Source: DASTFY01 sp963813375
Lineage (GTDB): Bacteria; Actinomycetota; Acidimicrobiia; Acidimicrobiales; Ilumatobacteraceae
Reading direction: 5' to 3'
Assembly: GCA_963813375.1 (NCBI GenBank)
Contig: CAWEYT010000017.1
Span: 186,001 to 250,000, forward strand
DNA length: 64,000 nt
Translations under genes and position numbers: made by a program
Notes under the pieces: generated by a model
Databases searched by the model: none
Seen by the model: only the letters and a program-made list of their open reading frames with translations
What the model was told of the DNA's origin: nothing
Part shown: positions 34,802 to 45,694 of the stretch, piece by piece
How the letters are laid out: each line of letters opens with the position of its first letter
How positions within the stretch are numbered: position 1 is the stretch's first letter

Positions 34802-35524
34802 ATGGAGACGAGCGAGCGAGAGCTCCGGGCGATGGTGCGAGCCGTCGACGAGGCGCACCGCGAGGGCATGGCCACGGTGGCGGACGACATCGCCGAGCTG
34901 CACCACGGCGAGGGCGCCCGGCTGATGGGCCCCACGCGCCAGGATCTGACCCGGGGCGTCGGCCTGGGCGGCGCGGCGGTGGCCCTCGGTGCCGCCATGG
35001 TCCCCCTGAGCGCGCTGTTCTCACCGGCGTACGCACAGTCGGGCGATGCCGGCCTGGCCGCCTTCGCCGAGTCCGTCGAGCTGGCCGCCGTCGAGGCGTA
35101 CAAGGCCGCGGCGGCGAGCGGCAAGGTCACCACGCCGGCCGTGCTCGAGGCCGCCACCACCTTCGCCGGCCACCACACCGAGCACGCCGCGGCCTTCGGC
35201 GCGGCGGCCGGATCGTCAGCGACCAACAAGCCCAACGCCAAGCTGCTCGAGGCCGTCGGCCCCCAGCTCGGCGCGGCGGCCGACGAAGCGGCGCTGCTCG
35301 AGATCGCCTACGGGCTGGAGAACGCCGCGGCCGCCACCTACCTCTTCGCGCTCGGCGCCCTCACCTCGAAGGAAGCGCTGCAGCTCACCGCCTCGATCCT
35401 CCCCGTCGAGTCCCAGCACGCCGTGGTCCTCGGCTCCGTGCTGGGCAAGCCGGCCACCGACTTCATCCCGGGCTTCGAGACGGTCGACCTCGCCGTCGAC
35501 CCGGCCAAGTACCCGATCAGCTGA
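34802..35524 (+). CDS. Exported ferritin-like domain protein
   Basis: A 240-residue protein with a GAGAGGAG-type ribosome binding site before ATG 34802. A charged helical leader of about 45 residues precedes a hydrophobic export segment (RQDLTRGVGLGGAAVALGAAMVPL) ending near Ala-x-Ala (PAYAQ). The rest is an Ala-rich four-helix ferritin-like domain: helix 1 with VELAAVEAYKAAAASG, helix 2 with FAGHHTEHAAAFGAAAG, helix 3 LEIAYGLENAAAATYLFAL, helix 4 ILPVESQHAVVLGSVLG. Glu and EH/QH positions could form a di-iron site, as in Ferritin_2/DUF4439 proteins. Function unproven; the second ferritin-like gene follows 55 bases downstream. Confidence 0.8.
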   Translation: METSERELRAMVRAVDEAHREGMATVADDIAELHHGEGARLMGPTRQDLTRGVGLGGAAVALGAAMVPLSALFSPAYAQSGDAGLAAFAESVELAAVEAYKAAAASGKVTTPAVLEAATTFAGHHTEHAAAFGAAAGSSATNKPNAKLLEAVGPQLGAAADEAALLEIAYGLENAAAATYLFALGALTSKEALQLTASILPVESQHAVVLGSVLGKPATDFIPGFETVDLAVDPAKYPIS

Positions 35525-35579
35525 CCCCCTCGACGACCTCAGCCCCCGACGACGCACGACCAACGACGAAAGGCCGATC

Positions 35580-36395
35580 ATGGACTTCTCCCACGACCAT
35601 CTCCGCCGTGAGGCCCGCGCCTCGCAGGTCGACCACGAGGAGGCGCTCCCCCGGCTGCGCCAGCTGCTGTCCCGGGTCTTCGACCGTCCCAACTCGCTCG
35701 GCCCCGATCAGCGCCAGGATCTCGTCCTCGGCGTGAGCCGCCGGCGGGCCCTCCAGATCGGCGGCGTCACGATCCTGGGCGGCGCCCTGCTGGCGGCGTG
35801 CGGGAGCGACAGCGACGACGCCGGCACCACCACGGCCGGCGGGGACGCCACGACCGGCGCGCCGACGACCGGCGCGGCGAGCACCATGCCGCCGGGCACG
35901 GAGAGCACGGCCAGCATGGACGTGCTCATCCTGCGCACGGCCTCCTCGATCGAGGAGCTGGCCGTCGCCGCCTACCAGACGGCCATCGATTCCGGCCTGG
36001 TGACGACGGCCGCGATCGCCGACGCGGCCATGCTGTTCCAGGCGCAGCACAGGGAGCACTCGGGCCTGTTCCAGTCGCTCACCACGAAGGCCGGCGGCGA
36101 GCCGTTCACCATGCCGAACCCGGCCATCCTCGAGGCCATCCAGCCGACGATCGACGGCCTGAAGGACGAGATGGGCGTGGTGGCCCTCGCGTACGACCTG
36201 GAGGTCGTCGCCGCCCAGACCTACCAGTCCAACGTGGCCGGCTTCGAGGACGCCGCGCTCAACGCCGCCATCATGAGCGTCGGCGGCGTGGAGGCCCGGC
36301 ACGCGGCCGCACTGGCCAGCGTGCTCGCGCAGAACCCGGTCCCGGCCGCCTTCCAGGTGACCGACAAGGCCGTGATGGCGGGAACCGGCGTCTGA
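35580..36395 (+). CDS. Exported Tat-type lipoprotein with ferritin-like domain
   Basis: A 271-residue protein. A 50-residue charged leader is followed by a twin-arginine motif and lipobox (GVSRRRALQIGG...GALLAACGS), so it is probably folded in the cytosol, with its metal, and then exported and lipid-anchored. A Thr/Gly/Ala-rich linker leads to a ferritin-like four-helix domain: ASSIEELAVAAYQTAIDSG, MLFQAQHREHSGLF, MGVVALAYDLEVVAAQTYQSNV, MSVGGVEARHAAALASVL, with Glu and His residues at the di-iron positions. It is a divergent relative of the upstream gene and overlaps the following membrane protein by one base (TGATG). Confidence 0.8.
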   Translation: MDFSHDHLRREARASQVDHEEALPRLRQLLSRVFDRPNSLGPDQRQDLVLGVSRRRALQIGGVTILGGALLAACGSDSDDAGTTTAGGDATTGAPTTGAASTMPPGTESTASMDVLILRTASSIEELAVAAYQTAIDSGLVTTAAIADAAMLFQAQHREHSGLFQSLTTKAGGEPFTMPNPAILEAIQPTIDGLKDEMGVVALAYDLEVVAAQTYQSNVAGFEDAALNAAIMSVGGVEARHAAALASVLAQNPVPAAFQVTDKAVMAGTGV

Positions 36396-36832
36396 TGCCG
36401 GCGGAGCGCCCGCCCCGAGCCGCCGGGAGCGGAGAAAGGGCGCTGCGCTACGCGGCCGCGGCCCTGATCCTGGTCGGAGGACTCGTCCACCTGAAGCTGT
36501 ACGACGACGGCTACAAGGACGTGCCCGACCAGAACCTGGGCCGCTCGTTCCTGCTGAACGCGGCGGCGTCCGTCGTCATCGCGGTGGCCCTCGTGGTCAC
36601 CCGCCACCTGCTCGTGCTCCTCGCCGGCCTGGTCCTCGTCAACGGGACCCTGCTGGCCTTCGCCTTGTCCCGCGGGCCGGGGATCTTCGGCTTCACCGAG
36701 ACGGGCTGGAACCCCTCACCGGAAGCGGCGATCGCGCTCGCCAGCGAGATCGCCGCCGCGGTGCTCCTGCTGGCGCTGCTGGCCCCGCGACGAACCGTCG
36801 CGGGGCCAGCGGCGACATCGGTCAGCGCCTAG
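36395..36832 (+). CDS. Small four-helix membrane protein in the cupredoxin operon
   Basis: A 145-residue protein whose ATG shares its A with the stop of the preceding gene, indicating translational coupling. Four membrane helices: LRYAAAALILVGGLVHLKLY, FLLNAAASVVIAVALVVT, LLVLLAGLVLVNGTLLAFAL and AIALASEIAAAVLLLALLA. A conserved-looking extracellular loop (YDDGYKDVPDQNLGRS) and a second loop (GPGIFGFTETGWNPSPEA) lie between them. The buried His and acidic Asp-Asp in TM1/loop 1 could contact metal or haem. No family is recognised. It ends 8 bases from the convergent ABC substrate-binding gene. Confidence 0.7.
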   Translation: MPAERPPRAAGSGERALRYAAAALILVGGLVHLKLYDDGYKDVPDQNLGRSFLLNAAASVVIAVALVVTRHLLVLLAGLVLVNGTLLAFALSRGPGIFGFTETGWNPSPEAAIALASEIAAAVLLLALLAPRRTVAGPAATSVSA

Positions 36833-36840
36833 GTCGCCTA

Positions 36841-38071
36841 GGCGCCGCCCTCGTTGAGGGTCACCTCGAGGGGCGTGAAGTCGGCACCGGTGGTGTCCAC
36901 GTCGCCCAGCTCGGCGAGCGCGGCGTCCACGATCTCGTTCGTGAAGGCCTCGGCGTCGGGCTCCTCGGTGATGACGGTCGAGCCCTCGGCGTTCTTGGTG
37001 TTGAGCGCCACCTCGACCGTCTGGGCCCACAGCGTCCTCGGTCGATGATGGCCGATGCCGTCCGGGCGACGGCCAGATCAGCTTGTTGATCTCGTTCATC
37101 TGCCACAGCTGGTGGCTGGCGCCGAGCTGCGAGCCCTCGGCCAGGACGAGGTCGACGCACGCCTCGGGGTTGTCACGGCAGTAGATCCAGCCCTGGAGCG
37201 ACGCCTTGACGAACGCCGTGGCCGTCTCCTTGTACTCCGGATCGGAGGCCAGCTTCTCGGTGTCGGCCCAGATGGCGTCCTGCAGCATCGCCGTGCCGAC
37301 GTCGTTCCAGTTGATGACCGTCCAGTCCTCCGGGCGTGTACAGCTCGCCGGTCTCCGGGTTCACGGCCTCGAGCACCTGGGCGTACTCGTTGTAGGTCAT
37401 GGCCTGGGCGGCGTCGATGTCGCCGCTGAGCAGGGCCTGCATGTCGAAGTCCTGCTGGACGAGCGTGACGTCCGACGCCGGGTCGAGCCCGGCCTGGGTC
37501 ATGCCGGCGAACAGCTCGAACTCGTTGCCGAAGCCCCAGTTGCCGACCTTCTTGCCCTCCAGGTCGGGCCGGGTCGGCGATGTCGTCGGCCTTGCTCGAC
37601 ACCTGCAGCGTGCCCGAGCGCTGGAAGATCTGGGCGATGTCCGTGATGCCGGCGCCCTGCTCGCGCGACTGCGAGCGCCTTGGGCACCCAGGCGATGGCG
37701 AAGTCGGCGTTGCCCTGGGCCAGCACGGTCTGGGGCGTGATGTCGACCGCGCCCTCGAGGATCTCGACGTCGAGACCGGCGTCCCTGTAGTAGCCCTGGT
37801 CGACGGCGGCGTAGTAGCCCGCGAACTGGGCCTGGGTCACCCACTGGAGCTGCAACTTGATCGGCTTCAGCGTCGCCGGTGGTGACGGACGACTCGGATT
37901 CCGCGCATCGGACCCGGCCGGTGCCTCCGACTGGCCGCCGGTGCCGCGGTGTCCGCCGCTGCGGTCGTGTCGCTCCCGCTGTCGTCGTCGCTGCCGCAGC
38001 CCACGGCGATGAAGCGCGAGGGCGACCGCACCGCGGTCGACTGCTCGCTGAATGCTCCGTAGCTTCCTCAT
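36841..38071 (-). CDS. NMT1/THI5-like ABC transporter substrate-binding lipoprotein, many frameshifts
   Basis: The solute receptor of the importer encoded directly upstream. GGGAGGAG precedes ATG 38071. After repair it reads: signal peptide with lipobox (VALALIAVGC), Ser/Asp/Thr linker, LKPIKLQLQWVTQAQFAGYYAAVDQGYYRDAGLDVEIL, TVLAQGNADFAIAWVPKAL, KKVGNWGFGNEFELFAG, MQALLSGDIDAAQAMTYNEYAQVLEAV, VKASLQGWIYCRDNPEACVDLVL and a tail ending TPLEVTLNEGGA. This is the NMT1 fold used for pyrimidine-like and sulfonate substrates. At least eight one-base insertions interrupt it, yet no in-frame stop or loss of motif is seen. Context suggests import of a pyrimidine or hydantoin-like ring. Confidence 0.8.
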
Positions 38072-38119
38072 GTTGCTCCTCCCTTCTGGTTGTCGTGGTT
38101 GCTGTCGTGTGCGCGGTCG

Positions 38120-38915
38120 TCAGGTTCGCCGGTGGACCTGCCACGGCGTGGCGATCCGTTCGAGGATCGTCGCGGCGAGGAAGAAGACGAGGCCGAGGAC
38201 GCACGGCGGCCGCGACGTAGGCCCACGCCCGACCGTACGCGGTGCTGCGAGGCCGCGGACGTGATGCGGCTGCCGAGCCCGTTCTGGAGGCCGCCGAAGT
38301 ACTCGGCGACGATGGCGGCGATGACGCACAGCGACGGCAGCCAGCTTGAGGCCGGTGAAGAAGAACGGCAGGGCCCCCGGGACCCGGACCTTGCGCAGGA
38401 CCGCCCAGTCGCTGGCGGCGTACGAGCGCATCAGCTCCGTCGTGGACGGGATCGATCTGGGTCAGCCCCCGGAACGTGTTGATGAAGACCGGGAAGAACA
38501 CGACGATCGTCACCACCAGGCGCGTCGGGGTACGGTGCTGGTCGACGAGAACATGTTGTTGAAGAACGGGGCCAGGGCGATGATCGGCATGGCGTTGACG
38601 GCCGCCGCCAGCGGCGTCACCATCTCGCTGAACACCCGGAACCGGCTGGCGATGAAGGCCATGCCGACGCCGACGACGCCGTCCCGCAGATCAGCCCGAC
38701 CAGCGCGTTGGCGCCCGTGTAGCGGGCGGCCTGCCGAGGATCTGGCTCTGGTTGACGTCGATCTGGTCCCAGATGTCCGAGGGCTTGGGCAGCAGGTAGG
38801 GCTTGATGTCCCGCACGGTCACGAACCATCTGCCACAGGAGCAGGAACGCGAGCGCCGAACAGCACCGGCGGCACGACGGCGAGCAGCCGGCGGCGGCCA
38901 CGTCATGCGGAGTCA
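38120..38915 (-). CDS. ABC transporter permease (NMT1-type importer), frameshifted
   Basis: An inner-membrane permease of the SsuC/TauC/ThiX type, broken by several one-base shifts. Readable pieces in order: RDIKPYLLPKPSDIWDQIDVNQSQILG, YTGANALVGLICG, the post-loop VVTIVVFFPVFINTFRGLTQIDP, the EAA coupling loop (RSYAASDWAVLRKVRVPGALPFFFTGLKLAAV), and the last segment VLGLVFFLAATILERIATPWQVHRRT. GTG 38915 overlaps the ATPase stop (GTGA), showing coupled translation. Two non-identical permease genes flank the ATPase gene, so the importer probably uses a permease heterodimer. Confidence 0.75.
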
Positions 38916-39785
38916 CCGGTCGATCCGCTCGCTCATCGGGAGTCCTCGGTCCGGCCCGAGCGGGCCCACCTCGCCCACGCCCTCGACGCCGCGCAGCGCC
39001 TCCCGCACCTCGGTGATCTTCTTGAAGAACTCGGTGGCCTCGCGGGTGTCCTCGGTCCGCTGACCCGAGGTCGACCTCGATGATCGAGGTGATGCGGCCC
39101 GGGCCGAGCGCGACATCACGACCACCCGGTCCGAGAGGTACACGGCCTCGGGGATCGAGTGGGTGACGAAGACGACCGTGGCCCCGGTCTCGGCGCAGAT
39201 GCGGGTGAGCTCGGCCTGCATGTGCTCGCGGGTCATCTCGTCGAGCGCGCCGAACGGCTCGTCCATCAGGAGCAGGCCGGCGCCGGCGGCGAGCGCCCGG
39301 GCGATGGCCACCCGCTGCTGCATGCCGCCGGACAGCTCCCATGGCCGGTGGTCGGCGAAGTCGCCCAGCTTGACCAGCTCGAGCATCTCCTTGGCCCGCT
39401 GGCCGCCCGCTTCGCCTTCGACCAACCCCGCAGCTCGAGCGGGAGCTCGACGTTGCGGGTGACCGTGCGCCAGTCGAACAGGCCCGGCGTGCTGGAACGC
39501 CATGCCGTAGTCGTGGTCGAGACGGGCCTGGCGGGCCGGCTTGCCGTTGACCGTCACATCGCCCGCGGTCGGCCGCAGCAGGTCGGCGACGAGCCGCAGC
39601 AGCGTGCTCTTCCCGCAACCGGACGGGCCGATCAGCGAGACGAACTCGCCCGTCGCTGATCTCCAGGTCGATCCCGTCGAGCGCGTGGACCTGCGTTCGG
39701 CCGGCCGGCGTTGAACACCATGTCGACGCCGCGGATCTGCACCGCCGGTGACCGTCGCGCCCGGTCCGCCAGGTTCGAAGCCGCG
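38913..39785 (-). CDS. ABC transporter ATP-binding protein (NMT1-type importer), frameshifted
   Basis: The ATPase subunit. Readable order: VQIRGVDMVFNA, TQVHALDGIDLEIS, FVSLIGPSGCGKSTLLRLVADLL (Walker A), the Q-loop region YGMAFQHA, signature WELSGGMQQRVAIARALA, Walker B LLLMDEPFGALDEMTREHM, and the H-loop TVVFVTHSIPEAVYLSDRVVVM. At least four one-base shifts occur. The 5' boundary cannot be fixed: the preceding permease shows no stop in any frame before the first ATPase motif, so the start could lie anywhere from 39745 (GTG before QIRG) to about 39830. It resembles SsuB/TauB-type ATPases, which energise import of small organic anions and pyrimidine-like compounds. Confidence 0.75.
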   Translation of the reverse strand, partial: RGFEPGGPGATVTGGADPRRRHGVQRRPAERRSTRSTGSTWRSATGEFVSLIGPSGCGKSTLLRLVADLLRPTAGDVTVNGKPARQARLDHDYGMAFQHAGPVRLAHGHPQRRAPARAAGLVEGEAGGQRAKEMLELVKLGDFADHRPWELSGGMQQRVAIARALAAGAGLLLMDEPFGALDEMTREHMQAELTRICAETGATVVFVTHSIPEAVYLSDRVVVMSRSARAASPRSSRSTSGQRTEDTREATEFFKKITEVREALRGVEGVGEVGPLGPDRGLPMSERIDR

Positions 39786-40692
39786 GTCCGACTGAGCCGG
39801 CCTCGCCGCGGGCCGGTTGCGCATGGCCCAGGTGTCGAACAGCGCCGACCAGCCCGGCCACGACCAGGCCGAGCGCGGCCGCGCCGAGGATGGCGGTGAA
39901 CACCTTCGACCGGGTCCGACGTGCCCTGCCGGGCGTACTCGATGATCAGGCGGCCGATGCCGCCGCTGCGTCCCGGTGGAGATCTCGGCCACGATCGCTC
40001 CGACCACCGCCGCGGCCGCGGCCAGCTTGAGCGCCGGCACGAGGTACGGCACGGCCGCCGGGAAGCGCATGACCCGCAGCGTCTGCCAGTGGCGCGGCGG
40101 CGTAGGACTCCATCAGCTCCTCCGACGCCGCGCGACGGTGACTGCAGCCCGCGCAGCGCGCCGACGGCGACCGGGAAGAAGGCCAGGTACGCGGCGATGA
40201 GCGCCACCGACATCCACGGCTGCCACTCCCGCCCGAACACCTCGAGCTGGCCGCCCCAACCGACCACCAGCGGGGCCAGCGCCACGAGCGGCACGGTCTG
40301 GGACGACGATCACGCACGGCAGCAGGCTGCGCTCGGCGATGCGGAACCGCTGCATCAGCACGGCGAGCAGCGAGCCCGACGCACCACGCCCGACGACGAA
40401 GCCGACCATCGCGACGCGGAACGTGAACCACATGCCCTCGAGCACCACCTGCGCCGACCGGTGCGGCCGCTGCCCGCGGACCTCCGGGTCGAGCGAACCG
40501 CTCGGCCGATCGTCCACACGTGCGGCATGGCCAGGTCGTCGGTACTTGGCGGGCAGGGTGATCGGGCCGATGGTGTCGTCGGTGGCCCGCCCGAGCGCCT
40601 TGTAGCCCTCCCACAGCGACGATGGCGGCCACCACCCCGGCGACGGCCAGCACGACGCGCCGGGTCCGGCGCCCCGCTCCCCCGTCTGCCAT
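39786..40692 (-). CDS. ABC transporter permease (second, NMT1-type importer), heavily frameshifted
   Basis: Starts at ATG 40692 (MADGG) with one N-terminal membrane segment (RRVVLAVAGVVAAIVAVGGL). Pieces of a binding-protein-dependent permease follow: VVLEGMWFTFRVAMVGFVVGRG, LLAVLMQRFRIAERSLLP, MSVALIAAYLAFFPVAVGALRGL, the EAA loop around EELMESYAAA, VPALKLAAAAAVVGAIVAEISTGTQ and IIEYARQGT. The order matches a SsuC-like protein of about 290 residues. It is the most damaged gene in the window, with at least seven shifts in about 900 bases, mostly extra C or G. The 3' end is approximate because no stop is visible before the ATPase begins. Confidence 0.65.
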
Positions 40693-40719
40693 CAGCGCGC
40701 CACCGTCAAGGCTGTGCCG

Positions 40720-41741
40720 TCATGATCGGGCCGCCTGGTGCTCGGCGATCGCCGGCATCACCCGCTCGCCGTAGGCGGCGAGCGTCTCGTCCTTGGCGTC
40801 GTGCTGGAGGTAGATGGCGAACTGGTCGACCCCGAGGCTCTTCAGCTCCTGGAGCCGTTCGACGTGACGCTCGACGGGGCCGAGCAGGCAGAAGCGGTCG
40901 ACGATCTCGTCCGGCACGAAGGCTGCGTCCGGGTTGCCGGCCTGCCCGTGCTCGTTGTAGTCGTACCCCTGCCGCCCCTTGATGTACTCGGTGAGCGCGG
41001 CGGGTACGCCGCTGTCGCCCGAGGCGCCGTAGCGGGCCACGATGTCGGCCACGTGGTTGCCGACCATCCCGCCGAACCACCGCGTCTGGTCGCGCTGGTG
41101 GTCGAGGTCGGTCCCGACGTAGGCCGGCGCGGCCACGCAGATCGTCACGTCGGCCGGATCGCGCCCTGCGCCGTCCGCCGCCTCCCGCACGGCCTTGACC
41201 GTCCACGCCACGATGTCGGGGTCGGCCAGCTGCAGGATGAAGCCGTCGGCCACCTCGCCGCACAGCGCCAGCGCCTTGGGCCCGTAGGCCGCCATCCAGA
41301 TGTCGAGGCGGCTCTTGGCCGCCCACGGGAAGCGCAGCGTCGAGCCCTTGTAGTCGACGGCCCGGCCGTTGGCCAGCTCCCGGATGACGTGCATCGAGTC
41401 CCGCAACGTGGCCAGGGTCGTCGGCTTGCCGTTGGTGACGCGCACCGCGGAGTCCCCCGGCCGATCCCGCAGATCGTCCGGTTGCCGTACATCTCGTTGA
41501 GGGTGGCGAAGAGCGACGCCGTCACCGTCCAGTCCCGGGTCGCCGGGTTGGTGACCATCGGTCCGACGAGGACCTGGCGGGTCTCGGCCAGGATCTGGCT
41601 GTAGATGACGTACGGCTCCTGCCACAGGATGTGGGAGTCGAAGGTCCACACGTGGCTGAAGCCGTACTGCTCGGCCCGCTTGGCCAGGTCCACGACCCGC
41701 CACGAGGGCGGCGTGGTCTGGAGGACGACGCCCAGGTCCAT
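40720..41741 (-). CDS. LLM-class (luciferase-like) oxidoreductase, probably F420-dependent, one frameshift
   Basis: A 340-residue TIM-barrel protein of the bacterial luciferase superfamily: LGVVLQTTPPSWRVVDLAKRAEQYGFSHVWTFDSH, LVGPMVTNPATRDWTVTA, TICGIGRGDSAVRV, IWMAAYGPKALALCGEVADGFIL and the C-terminal VDQFAIYLQHD. The GPKAL...GEVADG pattern is typical of Mer-like F420-dependent members rather than FMN monooxygenases. A G is missing from the GGGGG run near 41455. Pathway logic suggests a ring-reducing step before dihydropyrimidinase, for which no conventional dihydropyrimidine dehydrogenase is visible here; this role is inference. It lies between mmsA and the importer genes in the same operon. 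Confidence 0.82.
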
Positions 41742-41762
41742 GCGCTCGCGTCCCGCCCGGCC

Positions 41763-43251
<1,489 letters not shown>

Positions 43252-43272
43252 GGTGCCGACCTCCCTGGCTGG

Positions 43273-44701
<1,429 letters not shown>

Positions 44702-44714
44702 GGTTCGCTCACGC

Positions 44715-45557
44715 TCACTGGGCCACCAGCTCGTCGTACGCGTCGGGCCGGCGGTCGCGGTAGAACTGCCAGCGGTCACGGACGGTCTTGATGAGGTCCA
44801 TGTCGAGTTCCCGAACGACCAGCTCGGGCTTGTGGTCGTCGGCGGTGTCGCCGACGAACTTGCCCTCGGGGTCGACGAAGTAGCTCGTGCCGTAGAAGTC
44901 GTTCTCGCCCAACGGCTCGATGCCGACCCGGTTGATGGCGCCGATGTAGTACTCGTTGGCCACCGCCGAGGCCGGCTGCTCCAGCTTCCACAGGTACGCG
45001 GACAGCCCTCGGCTCGTGGCCGAGGGGTTGAACACGATGTGGGCGCCGTTCAGGCCGAGCGCCCGCCAGCCCTCCGGGAAGTGGCGGTCGTAGCAGATGT
45101 AGACACCGACCTTGCCGACCGCGGTGTCGAACACCGGGTACCCCAGGTTGCCGGGCCGGAAGTAGAACTTCTCCCAGAAGCCCTTCACCTGCGGGATGTG
45201 GTGCTTGCGGTACTTGCCGAGGTACGTGCCGTCGGCGTCGATGACGGCCGCGGTGTTGTAGTACACGCCGGCCTGCTCGACCTCGTACATGGGCAGCACC
45301 AGCACCATCCCGAGCTCCTTGGCGATGGACTGGAAGCGCTGCGTGGTGGGCCCGTCAGGGATGGCCTCGGTGTAGTCGTAGTACTCGGGCTCCTGCACCT
45401 GGCAGAAGTACGGGCCGTAGAAGAGCTCCTGGAAGCACATGACCTGGGCGCCCTGCGCGGCCGCTTCCCGCGTCGCCTCCTCGTGCTTGTCGATCATCGA
45501 CGCCTTGTCGCCCGTCCAGTCGGTCTGCAGCAGCGCCGCCTTGATCACGTTGGCCAT
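44715..45557 (-). CDS. Nitrilase-superfamily amidohydrolase, probable beta-ureidopropionase
   Basis: A 280-residue carbon-nitrogen hydrolase with the Glu-Lys-Cys triad: Glu in VMCFQELFYGPYFC, Lys in GKYRKHHIP, Cys in VGVYICYDRHFPEGWRALGL. The surrounding residues (FFGPYFCQ-like, KYRKHHIPQVKGFWEKFYF) are those of N-carbamoyl-beta-alanine/N-carbamoylputrescine amidases. As first gene of the operon, immediately before dihydropyrimidinase, it most likely hydrolyses N-carbamoyl-beta-alanine to beta-alanine, CO2 and ammonia. ATG 45557 is chosen from the conserved N-terminus (ANVIKAALLQTDW). Divergent from the MocR regulator across 137 bases. The frame is intact. Confidence 0.9.
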   Translation of the reverse strand: MANVIKAALLQTDWTGDKASMIDKHEEATREAAAQGAQVMCFQELFYGPYFCQVQEPEYYDYTEAIPDGPTTQRFQSIAKELGMVLVLPMYEVEQAGVYYNTAAVIDADGTYLGKYRKHHIPQVKGFWEKFYFRPGNLGYPVFDTAVGKVGVYICYDRHFPEGWRALGLNGAHIVFNPSATSRGLSAYLWKLEQPASAVANEYYIGAINRVGIEPLGENDFYGTSYFVDPEGKFVGDTADDHKPELVVRELDMDLIKTVRDRWQFYRDRRPDAYDELVAQ

Positions 45558-45654
45558 CTCGCGGCCCCCTCTCGCTCTGTCTCGCTCTCGTCGGTGCGAC
45601 CCTCGGAAGGTCGCGATCGTAGATGCACAAACGATCCGCAGCAATCGACGCTCT

Positions 45655-45685
45655 GTACCAGTCACAACCGTGCCAGAAGCGGTAC
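45655..45685. promoter_or_regulatory. Candidate MocR operator in the divergent promoter region
   Basis: An inverted pair GTACC (45655-45659) and GGTAC (45681-45685) spans 31 bases. TACCA and TGCCA also form a direct repeat 15 bases apart (45656-45660 and 45671-45675). MocR/GabR-type regulators commonly bind spaced direct repeats next to their own start codon. The site ends 9 bases before the regulator's GTG and about 100 bases upstream of the catabolic operon. Confidence 0.45.
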
Positions 45686-45694
45686 GGTCTCGGT

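Noticed and set aside
36841..40692. Programmed ribosomal frameshifting in the ABC importer genes
   Set aside because: There are too many shifts, in varied contexts without slippery heptamers or consistent direction. Error or decay is simpler.
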